A stretch of DNA of 64,000 nucleotides from Phymatolithon calcareum (lineage: Eukaryota > Rhodophyta > Florideophyceae > Hapalidiales): contig OZ345352.1 of the NCBI GenBank assembly GCA_977006965.1, forward strand, positions 2,976,001-3,040,000. Reading direction: 5' to 3'. Every line of letters starts with the position of its first letter. Position 1 is the first letter of the stretch. A program made the translations under genes and the position numbers. Under the pieces are notes generated by a model. The model saw only the letters and a list, made by a program, of their open reading frames with translations. It did not search any database and was not told where the DNA came from. This document shows positions 28,455-38,975 of this stretch, piece after piece.

Positions 28455-31009
28455 GATTCATTTAATTTTTTGCTCATGAAAGTTACTTGCTATCAAGCGC
28501 ATCAACAGCGCCAAGGTCATAGATGTCTTTCAGCATGCTTAGTGAAGCAATTCCTAACAGTAGAAATGTCGCAAATGTATATTGCGGCACTATCAAGCGT
28601 ATTGCATTGTGAGAACACAATGGTGGAGGTCTTGCATTTTCAAACTCTGCAGTTGTTTTGCACAACAAAAGTAGTCATCATGACCTCTGGAGTCATCCTT
28701 TTACTTTTCTTAGGCGTAACGAGTCGTCCAACACTGCTCTCGAATGCAAATGTGCGCTCTGGGGCGACTGAACGTCAACAAGTAATGCGCGTGTCAAATG
28801 CTCTCGATGAGTTGCTCGCCCGGCACTTCATAAAACCTTCGCTGCGTCATGTGCTGCTGACATTCTGCATGGTCACCAGAGAATAAAAACCAGCTAACAA
28901 CCTAGAAAATCGTCAGAAGAGTTAGATGGCCCCTATGAACTATATATAGGTGCACTTGTTGAATCTCTGCAGATTCAGCACTCACCAATCATGAATCCAC
29001 ACATGCAATGCGTCTTATACCGGCATACGCGACCACAAGACAGCACAGAACTGCTATTCCGTGGGCCATCTCGCCTTCAAAATATCTTTGACACAGTGTG
29101 CTTTCTGTGGTCATTCGTCGGATCGACATTATCCTGACCGAGGCGACCAGCGGTACTGCGGATAGTATATGTCGCCTAATTCAGTTGATTACAGTCTGAA
29201 TGAAATCAATCGGATGTATTCGGCCACCGTTATCCCTGTTTTGGAAAAAGAAGGGCCGAGGAAATACTCATTCGGCCTGGTAGTCTTCCAGAAAGCATTC
29301 TCAGCGCCGAACTCAACTCTTGCATGAGGACGAGTATTTCGAAAACTTAATAGGCTCTGTCACTGAAGTCTCTTTTCGCCCCTTTCTTCTCAGCTTAGCG
29401 GACGTCCAAGCAGAAATTTTTCGCAGGTAACTTGGGGAAACATCGTCACGACGCAATCGTACTTCGAATGAAGTCCAATACCACAATTCTCAGATAAGAA
29501 GTCTCCGTTTAGAGTGCGAAGTTTCCGCAACTGAGAATAAAATCGTCCCTAAAACGGACATAGAACTTCCGCTTGTACCTTGGCACCCAATGAGCGCACG
29601 TATTCGGCTCTCGGTCGGGCGTGATGACTTCAAGTTCCCGGTGCGATGTTTGGTCTCAAGGGCCCTGTAAGACTTAGGCAAAAGTGCTCGGAAAAGGGCT
29701 TTTAGAGCTTCTGAAGGTTGTATCGAAGCTTGTGTGCCCTTCTGAGGAGCATATGATCGCGACTGTAGACGATAAACAAGCGTTTCGCGATGAAGATTGG
29801 GCAGGATGAACACTGTAAGCAGGCCTGGGCGTTACCGCGCTTTGCTGGTGTTGGGTCGGTTCAAGCTGCTCAGCGTCTGGAATGTCATCGCCAGCGTTCT
29901 CTGCCTTGACGTTGACAATGTGAACTGTCTTAATCTTAGTCTTTTTCAATGGATGACGCATCAGAACCCATTTCACGTGATGTGACATGCTCGCGCGACC
30001 ATTGATTTTTCCCCGAGTACATCCTGAACCATACTACTCACCTTTTTTGACTTCGAAATGGCTCCGTATAGTCTGGAGCACTCTGCAAGACCGCTTACCG
30101 TTGCTGCCTTGGTGCGCGCTAATGTACCGACCGCGCGCGGCCGGTGTTGTTCTCCTGGAATGGCAGGTCTGGTACTTCTGAGTGACCAACATATTTTCGT
30201 TGCCAGCGCCGAACGAAGCGAATTTAAGGTACTAGCGTGGATACTCCTCGCACAGAAGATGAGCCAGGCTTTACGAATATGGCGTCAGCGATCTGTGTCG
30301 AATTTGCTTTATGGATTTTTTCGAGCTTTCAAATCGCCCCTCAATTGAGGAGATGCATAAAATGGACACTAGTATCAGAGCAAGAATGGACCTATGAATG
30401 TTGTGACCTAAATTGTTTTCTTTTTTGCCTTGCACTTCGCGCTGGCAATATTGCAAAGCAAGTCTTTCCAGTGTTGAGAACTGGCCCAAACCTGATTTAG
30501 ATTGATCAGTCCAAAGTCAAAATAATAGTCACGCCAAAAAATGAAGAGATTTGACAAGGGTCTTGACTTAAACGGTCCTTTTCAACTCTGTCGGCCTTCT
30601 CCTTCATCGACCGGCAGTGTCTTATCTTTACCGCAAGTGGGCGTTCACTCAGCTGAGCTCCCTCACAGGATCAAACGAAAAGTATCCACTCGATGGCAGA
30701 CTCACCGCTGCAGCAACCATTCTGAGATGTTTTCACGTTCGATGGATTGTTCAATTCCAGCGGAGACTTTCTAAAAGTTAGTGTCAAAAGATGCCTCAAG
30801 GCTGGCAGAGAACGCGTCTATCAAGAAATCGGAATACGGGGCGGAGACGACAGGCACTGGCACTGGAAATGATTTGCCGGGGGACCAATGTTGTTGTTAG
30901 TTTACAACTTCTGCACGTTGCCAACTTCGGGATATGGATCGCCTGACGACCGTGCGGCACGAAAGGAGCTCTATTCAATTTCATGACTCATTCTCGATAA
31001 CAATAAAAT
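28455..31009. other. Long stretch without a recognised gene
   Basis: Candidate frames are weak. Plus 28680-28886 has a signal-peptide-like start (MTSGVILLLFLGVTSRP, 68 aa). Minus 29490-29988 holds two overlapping frames without motifs. Others look like chance. I call no gene. Confidence 0.4.
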
Positions 31010-32704
31010 GAATTGTAGCGCCACCAGTTCTATCACCTCTGTCAATGATGGCGACAAGCAACACTTATCCCCCTCTACAAGAAAGGTCCAGTGCACATTA
31101 CGGCAAACTGCAGGCCTATATCTCTCCTGCGTCAGGTCAGGAAGATTATCGACTCTGCCCTGGACTCATACATAAGGGTGCAATACCGCCTCAATAGGGC
31201 ACAACTGGGTTTTCGGAGAGACAAGAGCACATATCTGGCGATACTTCGCGCAAAAAGTACTATGCAAAATGGCCACCCGTACGTTGCTGTACTCGACCTA
31301 TCTGCAGCTTATGACAGCGTCCCAAGGGATATCCTCCTTGAACGACTGAAGAACAAGCTACCGGCATACATCACAAGGATGGTATCTTACCTGATGAAAC
31401 CGTCGTGGATCACGTCGGCAGGAGACGAAACAAAAACGTGGTACATTATCGACCAAGGTGTTCCCCAAGAGTCCCCCTCAGTCCATGCCTACACAATATA
31501 TTCATGGATACGTTCGCCGAAGCCGCCACCCAAGTACCAAGAACCGTGTCTGAACATCCAGCGCAATTATTTGTTCATGATGTTCTTCTTCAGGCTAAGA
31601 ATGCCAAAGGGTTGCAAAAACTATTGGACATAGCCACGAGGTGGGCAGGCGAGAACTCCATGAAATGGAACACAAAGCCAGGAAAGAGTGAAGTCCTTAA
31701 GTACAAAGGCCTCCCAAAGAACAAATTTTTCCTTGCAGGAAAAGAGCTGCATCAGGCCTGGAGACTATCCTACCTGGGGATCAGTATGAACAACAACGGA
31801 GTCACGGACGATGCAGCAATTTCAAGAGTTCGGAATGCGATGGGATGTATACGCAAACTCCGCCAAATAGTCTTGAACGCTAGAGGATTCCAGATTTCCA
31901 CTTGCATCAGGATTTTCAAATCATTGATTCTCCCGAAATGGGAGTATGCCATTCACCTGACCCCGATTTCCAAACGTCTGTTATCGGCAATCAAAGCAGC
32001 AGAAGATCTTTTCGTCAGGTATATTTTCGGAAAATATGCCGAACATCGAAGGGAGCGGATACGAGTGCTCTGCCGACTCGCCAGTCCACAGATGAGGAGA
32101 GCGCACTAGGCTGAAAGGTTCGCCTTCAGCCTGGTAAGACGGAAGAAGTACCTTGAGCTCGCAGAAGAATACCAAGGAAGAGAAGAAGACCTGGAAGATG
32201 TATCAAAGTATATTGGACATCTTAGAGAAGAGAAGCACATCGACGAAGCTCTAAAACAAGCATAAGAAGGTATGGTATCAAACCGGACGCATACGGGAAG
32301 CAGCAAAAATATGGACGTTGGAAGAAGAGGGACGGACAGTTAAAATCCCGGTCGACAAGCCGAATGAACTACCAGGAGTGTTACATATAAGCGACAGAAC
32401 TGCGCGGTTGAGATGCCTGAGATTTCTTTCCAACAGAGCTCCTTTGTGGAGAAAATCAGTTTTAGCGAAGTACTTTGGGCCCGCTGCTGTGGTTGAGCTC
32501 GTTGTGCTCCAACGCACACTATGGTTCATGAAGATGGACCAAGAAACAGAATATGAATGCGAAAAACTCACTCGAGCCCTCACAGGGAGAGAAATTCAGA
32601 TTAAGGAGGTTATAGGAGGCGAATAGAGAGATGAATGTGGAAGACAGCGAGAAGCTGCCCTGTTAATCAAATTGAGATTTTGGGAGCTTTTAAAATAAAT
32701 CAAC
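31010..32704 (+). mobile_element. Dead LINE family C, RT to 3' end
   Basis: Starts inside the RT (RQATLIPLYKKGPV, NCRPISLLRQVRKIIDSALD). It continues through VAVLDLSAAYDSVP and GVPQESP, where a frameshift near 31480 moves the frame. The catalytic motif is FVHD at 31570-31581 in place of FADD. A stop follows PQMRRAH near 32107. The C-terminal part runs to 32626 and the 3' terminus (AAAATAAATC) to 32704. Family E is the closest relative here. The element cannot encode an active RT. Confidence 0.85.
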
Positions 32705-34146
32705 ATATAACCCCCGTACTCGAGTAACGCCCTATCGACCAAGGGTGTTGGCATCGTCACTGCAGACGATTTGCGGAGGCGGCACGCCGTTTATCTTCGA
32801 ACCGAGATCTTGCTTGGTGTTTCAGGTCTTCTTATGATATCGAGTTCTTGCTCAGTGTTGCAGGTCTTCTCCACTTACGACGCCGTGCTCATTTCTCGGC
32901 TGTTTGCGTTGCCTCGCATTGGTGTCACTAGAGCGTCTGCGCTGCTCCAGCCAGTACGACTGCTTCTCTGGTTAACCATTTTACGTATTAGAGAAAACTT
33001 ACATTTGCTTCTGCCCTCCCGCATTGGGTATAGATATTTCTTTCCTGTCGGAGATATGTTGGGATTAAGAGACCAATTGATGAAGCTTGAGCTGGAGACA
33101 GATGACTAACTAGCCATGCAAAGCAGAAGCTCTTGTCACAGCCAAATACCGACCAGGAATAGACCGCCGCACTATTCCATGGACTCTGCCACCAAATATT
33201 GCGGAGTTTCGATCCAAAAATTGTCCCCAATTTTTGAAGGATGGATGGATTTCTGTTTTATTGAAGTTCCCTTAGTCAATTATCATTGCACCAATTTTTG
33301 AAGGAGAGAAAGCATTATGAGTATGACGCCATGGAAAAAAAGGTCCCATCAATGACAATGGCATGTTTCAAGATGTCAATTGACAGGGATCTTCTTTCGC
33401 ACACGTGCGTCCCAGGGAATATCAATGTCATCTCAAGAGTTAGAACAGCTGGAGCAATGCCCTCGAAAGATAATCAGAAATGGTTGAAAGTTTGTCGAAA
33501 AAGAATGACGGTGAAGAGTTACATCCGGAAACCATAGAGCAGGCTCTCCACAGGCTTCAGTGCCAATGCATTTTGGACTAGCATAGGCCAGGATGTGTTG
33601 TAGAAACGCAAGTTAGACATGTTTGTTTATTGCCGATGGCCTTCAGTTTCGTCGTTAACTTTGCTTTATCGCCATGGGTAATAACAGCTCATTACCTCCC
33701 CGTTGCATCGACAGGGTACTTGAGCTCCTTAAGCACCGTTGAGGGCAAAAAGACTCTAGCCTTCTTACTGTCGCTACTCTTCTACACATTTGAGGTTTTG
33801 GCCCATCGCAGTACTGCAAGCTTTAAATTGCAATTGCAGAAGTCAGTTGCAGGGCCTGTACAGCCCGTTGCGAACGTATCAGTGCTGGATTAACCTTCCC
33901 GATTAGAAAATCGATGTACGCAGCGTTCGCTGTCTTTGATTCTAACATCATCGGTGTCTAAAAGGCCCAGAGCAAGCATATGAATATCTAGAAATCTCAC
34001 ATCTTCCCGATGACGAAGTGCTTGATAGGAGGTTCCACCTTGGTATAAGACGGATGAAATGGATGAACATCCATCACCGATTTTTCAACAAGCTTCAGCC
34101 AGCGCAAAAGAAAAATACCTGTGCTTCAAACGACATTTCTGAAAAA
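32705..34146. other. Gene-free part of duplication B
   Basis: Near-identical to 16893-18334. No gene recognised. Confidence 0.4.
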
Positions 34147-34680
34147 ATGACTCTCACTACCCTTCAAATTCTATCCCTCTCCGTTGTCATCGGTCTCACA
34201 GCCGCGCACATGGGTCTCACTCCTACCTCCGCCGAAGCCGGTTCTCGCCAGGTGCTAGGCTTCACCATTGCCCACGACTGCGGTGATGATACCGTCGGGA
34301 CCTCCAACTTTACCGTGTTGATGCCCTCGAATCCGCCCGTACTCGGTCTCAAGGTAGAACAGACGGCGATCTGGCGCCCAGTAATCGAGATGATGCCGGT
34401 CAACCCCCCGATCACAATGGGCCGTCACACCTACACTGAGGCCGTCCGCTCAGTCACCTGGCTTGGATTTCTTCCCGATGGAATGTACCGCACTTTCAAC
34501 GTCCGCGCCCAGATGCCGAATGCTGTGAACGAGACGATATACTTCAAAGGGTACCAAGACTGCCACAACCAGGGCACCAGCATCTCATGGGACATGATTC
34601 CGACTGAAGAGAACCCCAACCCGCGTTATCCGGCGAGGACCATCACCATCACTGCGCCAGATGCTCATTCTGGGCATTAA
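34147..34680 (+). CDS. YcnI-like (DUF1775) secreted protein, copy B
   Basis: A 177-aa protein, differing from copy A at only a few residues: Ser for Ala in the signal peptide (LSVVIGL), Ile for Leu before YFKGYQDC, Thr for Ala in YPAR(T)ITIT, and Asp for Asn near the C-terminus. The signal peptide, mature N-terminal His21, Cys45, Cys139 and Trp148 are all kept, so both copies look functional. Upstream and downstream DNA are duplicated too, so regulation is probably shared. Function as for copy A: likely copper binding outside the cytoplasm, inferred from the family. Confidence 0.8.
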   Translation: MTLTTLQILSLSVVIGLTAAHMGLTPTSAEAGSRQVLGFTIAHDCGDDTVGTSNFTVLMPSNPPVLGLKVEQTAIWRPVIEMMPVNPPITMGRHTYTEAVRSVTWLGFLPDGMYRTFNVRAQMPNAVNETIYFKGYQDCHNQGTSISWDMIPTEENPNPRYPARTITITAPDAHSGH

Positions 34681-35521
34681 AGCGCAAAGGGGCAAGCGAA
34701 TGTCGCAAGCATTTCATGGTCTCCTTTCCTGGAAGATTTTCAGGAGAGAATGTTCCACGCGGTGTGGATGCTAGCGCACTATTTTGCCTGCCGTTCTCCT
34801 CTCTGGATTTAGATATCTATTTGAGTGCCGCTGTTGCTCGCAGGGTACAGTGCTTGTCCAGAAATCGATGATAGTTATAAATTCCAATTCCAAATACTTT
34901 CTACTCAACATCGCCATATATCTTGCTGGACTTCTTCGGCGGTCTCGCACGTAGTCTTCTCCCTCTTTAATAACTGTCACTGTTCTCAAAGAGCCCTAAG
35001 CCTTTTTGTCCAGAACGAGTTAGAAACCCGTGTCTGGTCGGAATTTTGTTGATAAAATCTCCTTGTGTTTTACATGTCGGTGCTAGAGTTTCCCACTCCA
35101 GAGGTGTTTTGTAGATGACTCAGCGCCTAGTTTGAGTCCTCTAATCAAAAAAGACATTATTTCTCTCAACTTACGTTGGTTATGTTTCGAAGTCCATTCA
35201 TCATATTACAATTTGCTCTGGAGCTGAACTTCGTACATCACGATTTTTGGGGAGCATCCCCTACAGGAAGTGTTAAGACCTGTAACTCACCGCTCAAAGG
35301 AATTTTTCCTGTGAGCCTATTCCAGACGCAGAAGCAGAGTGGGAGATGTCGCACTCGGAAAGAAAATTTGCCAGTATCCAAAAGTATTAATTGAAAATGC
35401 GTCTCATCGTACTTGTACAATGCCCAAGGTCAAATTGAGGCCTGTTCGGTAATGGAAAGGCCGGACATGCCTGGCACCCCATATATTCTCCATGTCACTA
35501 AAGGGTACTGTGTCGAAATCA
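34681..35521. other. Downstream part of duplication B
   Basis: No gene. The small frame open in copy A (19527-19748) is altered here and cut by the LINE junction. Confidence 0.4.
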
Positions 35522-35880
35522 CTTGTCTCGACTCACCCATTGTAATTCCTCAAAGTCCCTTTCTTGCCTTGGGCAGGCCAATAGGCTCCGTTTTCTATTT
35601 CTGGCTCGCTCCAGCATTCGGAGCGCTAAAACAAATCTCCTGTATTCTGCATTGTGTATACGGCAAAGAAGGCGAAGCCTGGCGGTTCGGTTTTTTGCGA
35701 CTGGGCCAAACAATTGAGTGAAAAATGTCTTCTCCACTTCTGTAATAGCTGTCTGTACTCTTGGCGTGCATGGTGTCAGGTGCATGGCTCCGTTTGGAGA
35801 TGGTGAAGTTGCCGGTATTATATCATATGTCACCCAGGAGCGCAACCGATGCAATTTCCAAATCTCGGGTTCATCTCCGT
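35522..35880 (-). mobile_element. LINE family B fragment
   Basis: Minus-strand AMHLTPCTPRVQTAITEVEK, FFTQLFGPVAKNRTARLRLL, CRIHNAEYRR and ELQWVSRD match the region between RT and C-terminal domain. The window-start LINE has LQWVCRD at the same place. Truncated at both ends; it defines the right edge of duplication copy B. Confidence 0.75.
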
Positions 35881-36189
35881 CTATGATAGAAATTTATTTT
35901 TAAATTAAAATTCAAGTGTAGAAAAGACATACAGTATACGACTACTGTACAGCACTGTATACTTTTTCGCATTGTTTTCATTCATTGGTGTACAGTACTG
36001 TACAATATGCAGTGCAACCAACGAGTATCACCTCGCGGCGAGGTTTCAAATATTGAAGACAAGATTTCAATAAACCCTCAATACATATCCCTCATGACGA
36101 GTAGAATCTTTCTTTTCTTCGACCGAATTTGGGGAGCGAGGCCACTAAGCTCCGCGGCGCTGTTCATTCTCGGTTTTCCGCAGAAGTGA

Positions 36190-36993
36190 ATGTCAGTTAC
36201 CATGGACGAACAGGCAGCACCGTCCGAGAGTTGCTGCACAACCTTCTGGGGGCCGACTTCACCGCTTTTTGGAGGACACACTTTGGAGGAGGCGGGAACA
36301 TCAAGGTTTTCAAACACATGGCTGTTATTCGTACTCCGCTTCCTTTTTGCTGCCACCACATTCGGCATAATCTTCTCATTTCCAGCTGGGCGAAGAATGT
36401 ACTTTTTCGAAAAGCATGCGTTTCTTGCACTCGGCAACTGGAACTGGTTTTTCCTCGGTGCTTCATTCGCACTCCTAGCAGTGTGCTCTTTGCAAGCAGC
36501 GCGCAATAAATCAGCAGGATGGCTTCCAAATGTCGTTGTACCCCTGTACCAGACGGGTTCGACAGGAATTCTGTTCGGGTTTCTCATTGACATACTCGTT
36601 GCTCCGGCAGGATATTGGTATTATTGGCAATATGAGGTGTATAATTTTTGGTACGCTTACGGTATCCTCGGGATTCCGCTTTTTCCCGTCTTTTTCGATG
36701 TCGTTCTGGGGGCTCGGGTTCGATTTCGATTCGCATACTTGGGTCTTCCTGTTGTGGTGTTCGGTATTTGGCAAGGGGCGTATTGGATTTTCTATGGGCG
36801 AGATAGAATCAAACATATAGCTGTCAGTGCCGGTGAGTTTGTGGCAGTTAACATCGGGTTGGTGGTATGGTGTGTTGCCGCTGGAATTATCATGATGCTT
36901 TTCACAAGGATGTATGACTGTTGCTGTCGAGAGAGTAGTGCAGATACTGTTGCTGGAGATGAAGAAAACCAGGGAACATTGTCTGATAAATGA
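36190..36993 (+). CDS. Multi-pass membrane protein (rolling-stone/AIG1-like?)
   Basis: A 267-aa protein. An ATG at 36202 in the context ACCATGG is an equally good start, 4 codons in. Six or so hydrophobic segments are visible: LLFVLRFLFAATTFGIIF, FFLGASFALLAVCSL, TGILFGFLIDILVAPAGYW, AYGILGIPLFPVFFDVVLG, LGLPVVVFGIWQGAYWIFY and VNIGLVVWCVAAGIIMML. The acidic hydrophilic tail follows CCCRES, a possible palmitoylation site. The order of segments and the FF...NWNWFFL element faintly recall the rolling-stone and AIG1/FAR-17a groups; the match is weak. No catalytic motif is assigned. It is the only gene between two LINE-derived regions. Confidence 0.65.
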   Translation: MSVTMDEQAAPSESCCTTFWGPTSPLFGGHTLEEAGTSRFSNTWLLFVLRFLFAATTFGIIFSFPAGRRMYFFEKHAFLALGNWNWFFLGASFALLAVCSLQAARNKSAGWLPNVVVPLYQTGSTGILFGFLIDILVAPAGYWYYWQYEVYNFWYAYGILGIPLFPVFFDVVLGARVRFRFAYLGLPVVVFGIWQGAYWIFYGRDRIKHIAVSAGEFVAVNIGLVVWCVAAGIIMMLFTRMYDCCCRESSADTVAGDEENQGTLSDK

Positions 36994-37289
36994 ACACTTT
37001 CTTGGTTCGTAACTATTGTAAGTTCCACCAAGGTTCATCCCACTTCAAATTTTCGCTATTGATGTACATCTCGCAATACCTATTGCAATTAGGATTCTGC
37101 GAGAATGAGAGGACGCAGCTCATCACTCAACCGACGACCCTGACTTGACACCTTGTTCAACGTTGACAGATATTAAACCTTCCTTATGCTTTAGTGAAGA
37201 CGTACGCTTGCACATCGTGCCCATCACCCCGGTACGTGATTCCTCCTCCGATGTCATAAACCAGGAAAAAGGACATGAAGGGGGCTAAA
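36994..37289. other. Intergenic
   Basis: No gene; probable 3' UTR of the membrane protein followed by LINE sequence. Confidence 0.4.
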
Positions 37290-37495
37290 GAACTCAAGGC
37301 GACTGGGAAATGCGCAGTATCCTGAAGAAGCCAACATGGGCCCCTACAGAAGAGAACAACGTGGCCCGAACCATTAACGAGATACTTCGAAATTCTGACT
37401 AAGGCAGCTGAAATTTGGAGTCTACTAGAACGCTAAGAGAGGTGCCGACTTTCCTCATGTTGGGACACATGCTACCTTCTCAATAAATCAACTTT
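37290..37495 (+). mobile_element. LINE fragment, family D
   Basis: Plus-strand RSILKKPTWAPTEENNVART, INEILRNSD then stop matches the end of the 3600-4090 fragment (RTLKKPTWTPTEENEVARAI). The UTR contains GTTGGGACACATGCTACC and ends CTCAATAAATC. Confidence 0.7.
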
Positions 37496-37535
37496 TAAGT
37501 CTTTCACGCAGTCGATGAAGTAAGGTCGGAGGTGG

Positions 37536-38291
37536 TTAGCCGACATCGCCCATGTATGAAGGCCACTTTGGAGCTTGTTCTTCCGTTGGTTGTGACTCAA
37601 TCGCAACAGGTCGAAAATTCCGCTGAATGATGGCAATCGTGACCCCGACAACAGCTGCCAACGCAGAAACAACGCCTATAACCATCCCCGTAACCTCACC
37701 GGCGTTGAGGCAAGCTCCGACACAATCCTTTCCTTTTGATTTTTTTTTGAATTTGGACTTTATTATCGCCCAAAGTAACACTCATGAGACTGCAAGGGAG
37801 ATGCGTTTCAGCAGCTACGTTGTAGCTTCGATCATATATTCAAATACTTGTAACCCGGGTTAACGTCGTAGCCCTAACTGCAAAAACCCTCTCCCGTAAA
37901 AGGACGGAGGGAAAAGCTTTCCTTTTGATGGCGCGGCAGTGAATGGGGACGGCACTGAAAGTGCAGAAAGCAGAATGCCGCACACAGCGCCCGGGTTGGC
38001 TGAAAAGATTGCTTGGCTTTTGAAGACTTGGGAAGCATGCTTGAACCAGCAGGTCCCATTATCGTGGGTGTTCCAAGCGAAATGTGTGCACTTTGGAAAC
38101 TTGAGACACTCATCGGAACATATCTCACCTTTAACACGCTTGCTCACTATGTCGGCGCCGACAAAGTCGCATAGCTGCGTCCACGTCGCATGGGGGACGT
38201 ATTGCAATGAGGGTGGCGATGCACAATTAGTCTCTGTAACCAACAACAGCAAAACGCAGCAAGTCGTCAACAGTTCATGCCTTGCATACAT
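37536..38291 (-). pseudogene. PAN/Apple-domain membrane protein gene split by a retroposon
   Basis: Starts at ATG 38291: signal peptide (about 1-23), then a PAN/Apple-like domain. Its cysteines are at 41, 58, 62, 68, 81 and 104 (CSDECLKFPKCTHFAW, GTCWFK, GAVCG). The frame then reads into a retroposon and stops at 37860. Beyond the insertion the original frame resumes (DCVGACLNAGEV) with a transmembrane segment (MVIGVVSALAAVVGVTIAII) and a tail ending at 37536. The insertion plus target duplication is 189 bp, a multiple of three, so frame is kept but the insert carries a stop. PAN domains bind carbohydrate or protein. Without the anchor, a truncated secreted form is the likely product. Confidence 0.75.
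37741..37916 (-). mobile_element. Family B tail retroposon with 13-bp target-site duplication
   Basis: A 176-bp insert flanked by CTTTCCTTTTGAT at 37728-37740 and 37917-37929. On the minus strand it begins GCTTTTCCCTCCG, has an imperfect hairpin, TTTTTGCAG and CTCCCTTGCAGTCTCATGAG, and ends in an A run. It matches the 3' UTR of the window-start LINE. The intact duplication indicates a young insertion. Confidence 0.9.
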
Positions 38292-38975
38292 GTCTCAGAA
38301 AGCGGTACAGGGGAAACACTCAGTGCCGATCAGTCTCTAGGATACGCTTTTATGTGCAAACCATGGACTACCGGTCGCTAAACAGTAATAAAGATTTCGA
38401 CACAAAGGAATGTTTTTTAACATCGCCATATTGATCCGTCATGCTCAACACCTCATATTCTTAGTACGACACTGAAGCCAACTCTGAGAACCCCGGCGCG
38501 GTCATTCCGCTCCAAGAGTCTCCCGTCTTAGAAGGCGTCTCTACCCGGCTATCGAAGCCGCTGCATTGCGCCTGACCAACTACCGTTTAAATTTTTTGTA
38601 ACTAATTAACCATAGTGTTGTTCAAATCTGGTGTGCCGTCCTGCGTGATTCTTGTCACAGATTCACGACAGGGAACGGGTAGCGTTCGATTCACCTGTGG
38701 CTTTGCAAATGGGACATACCTTCCACAATTTAGGCCTGCTGAATTACTGCAGCTTTGCCTACAGTATTCCATAGCATTGCCTTCAGGTTAGTTTTCCTGG
38801 GAGGTCAAGAGCAGAACCTTTGGAAATGCTTCTTGTCTCCCTTCACTAAAATCTCTGTAAGCCTGGACAATGCAAAATTTGATTCCCAATCTCGAGACCA
38901 TCTCCGTCACTGTCTAGATACACGCAAATTCGGAGCAAAGCGCAACCAAAAATAACATTTAATAGATATTGGAGA
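38292..38975. other. Gene-free stretch
   Basis: No gene supported. It includes the upstream side of the PAN gene and leads into the LINE. Confidence 0.4.

Larger units (their letters stand above)
31963..35522 (+). repeat. Segmental duplication, copy B
   Basis: Partner of 16149-19711, with a near-constant offset of about 15.81 kb. Here the LINE at the left edge extends further 5' than in copy A. The right edge stops exactly at an opposite-strand LINE fragment. Confidence 0.9.

Noticed and set aside
28680-28886. Possible 68-aa small secreted protein
   Set aside because: Only a signal-peptide-like start; nothing else supports a gene.
29490-29988. Two overlapping minus-strand ORFs as a gag remnant
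   Set aside because: No zinc knuckle, protease or other retroelement motif.
37741-37916. Introner-like intron in the PAN gene
   Set aside because: The insert keeps frame and has a target duplication, but there is no GT at its left edge on the coding strand.
38590-38710. tRNA-like GTTCGATTC box
   Set aside because: No cloverleaf can be formed around it. I found no tRNA or rRNA gene by eye anywhere in the window.
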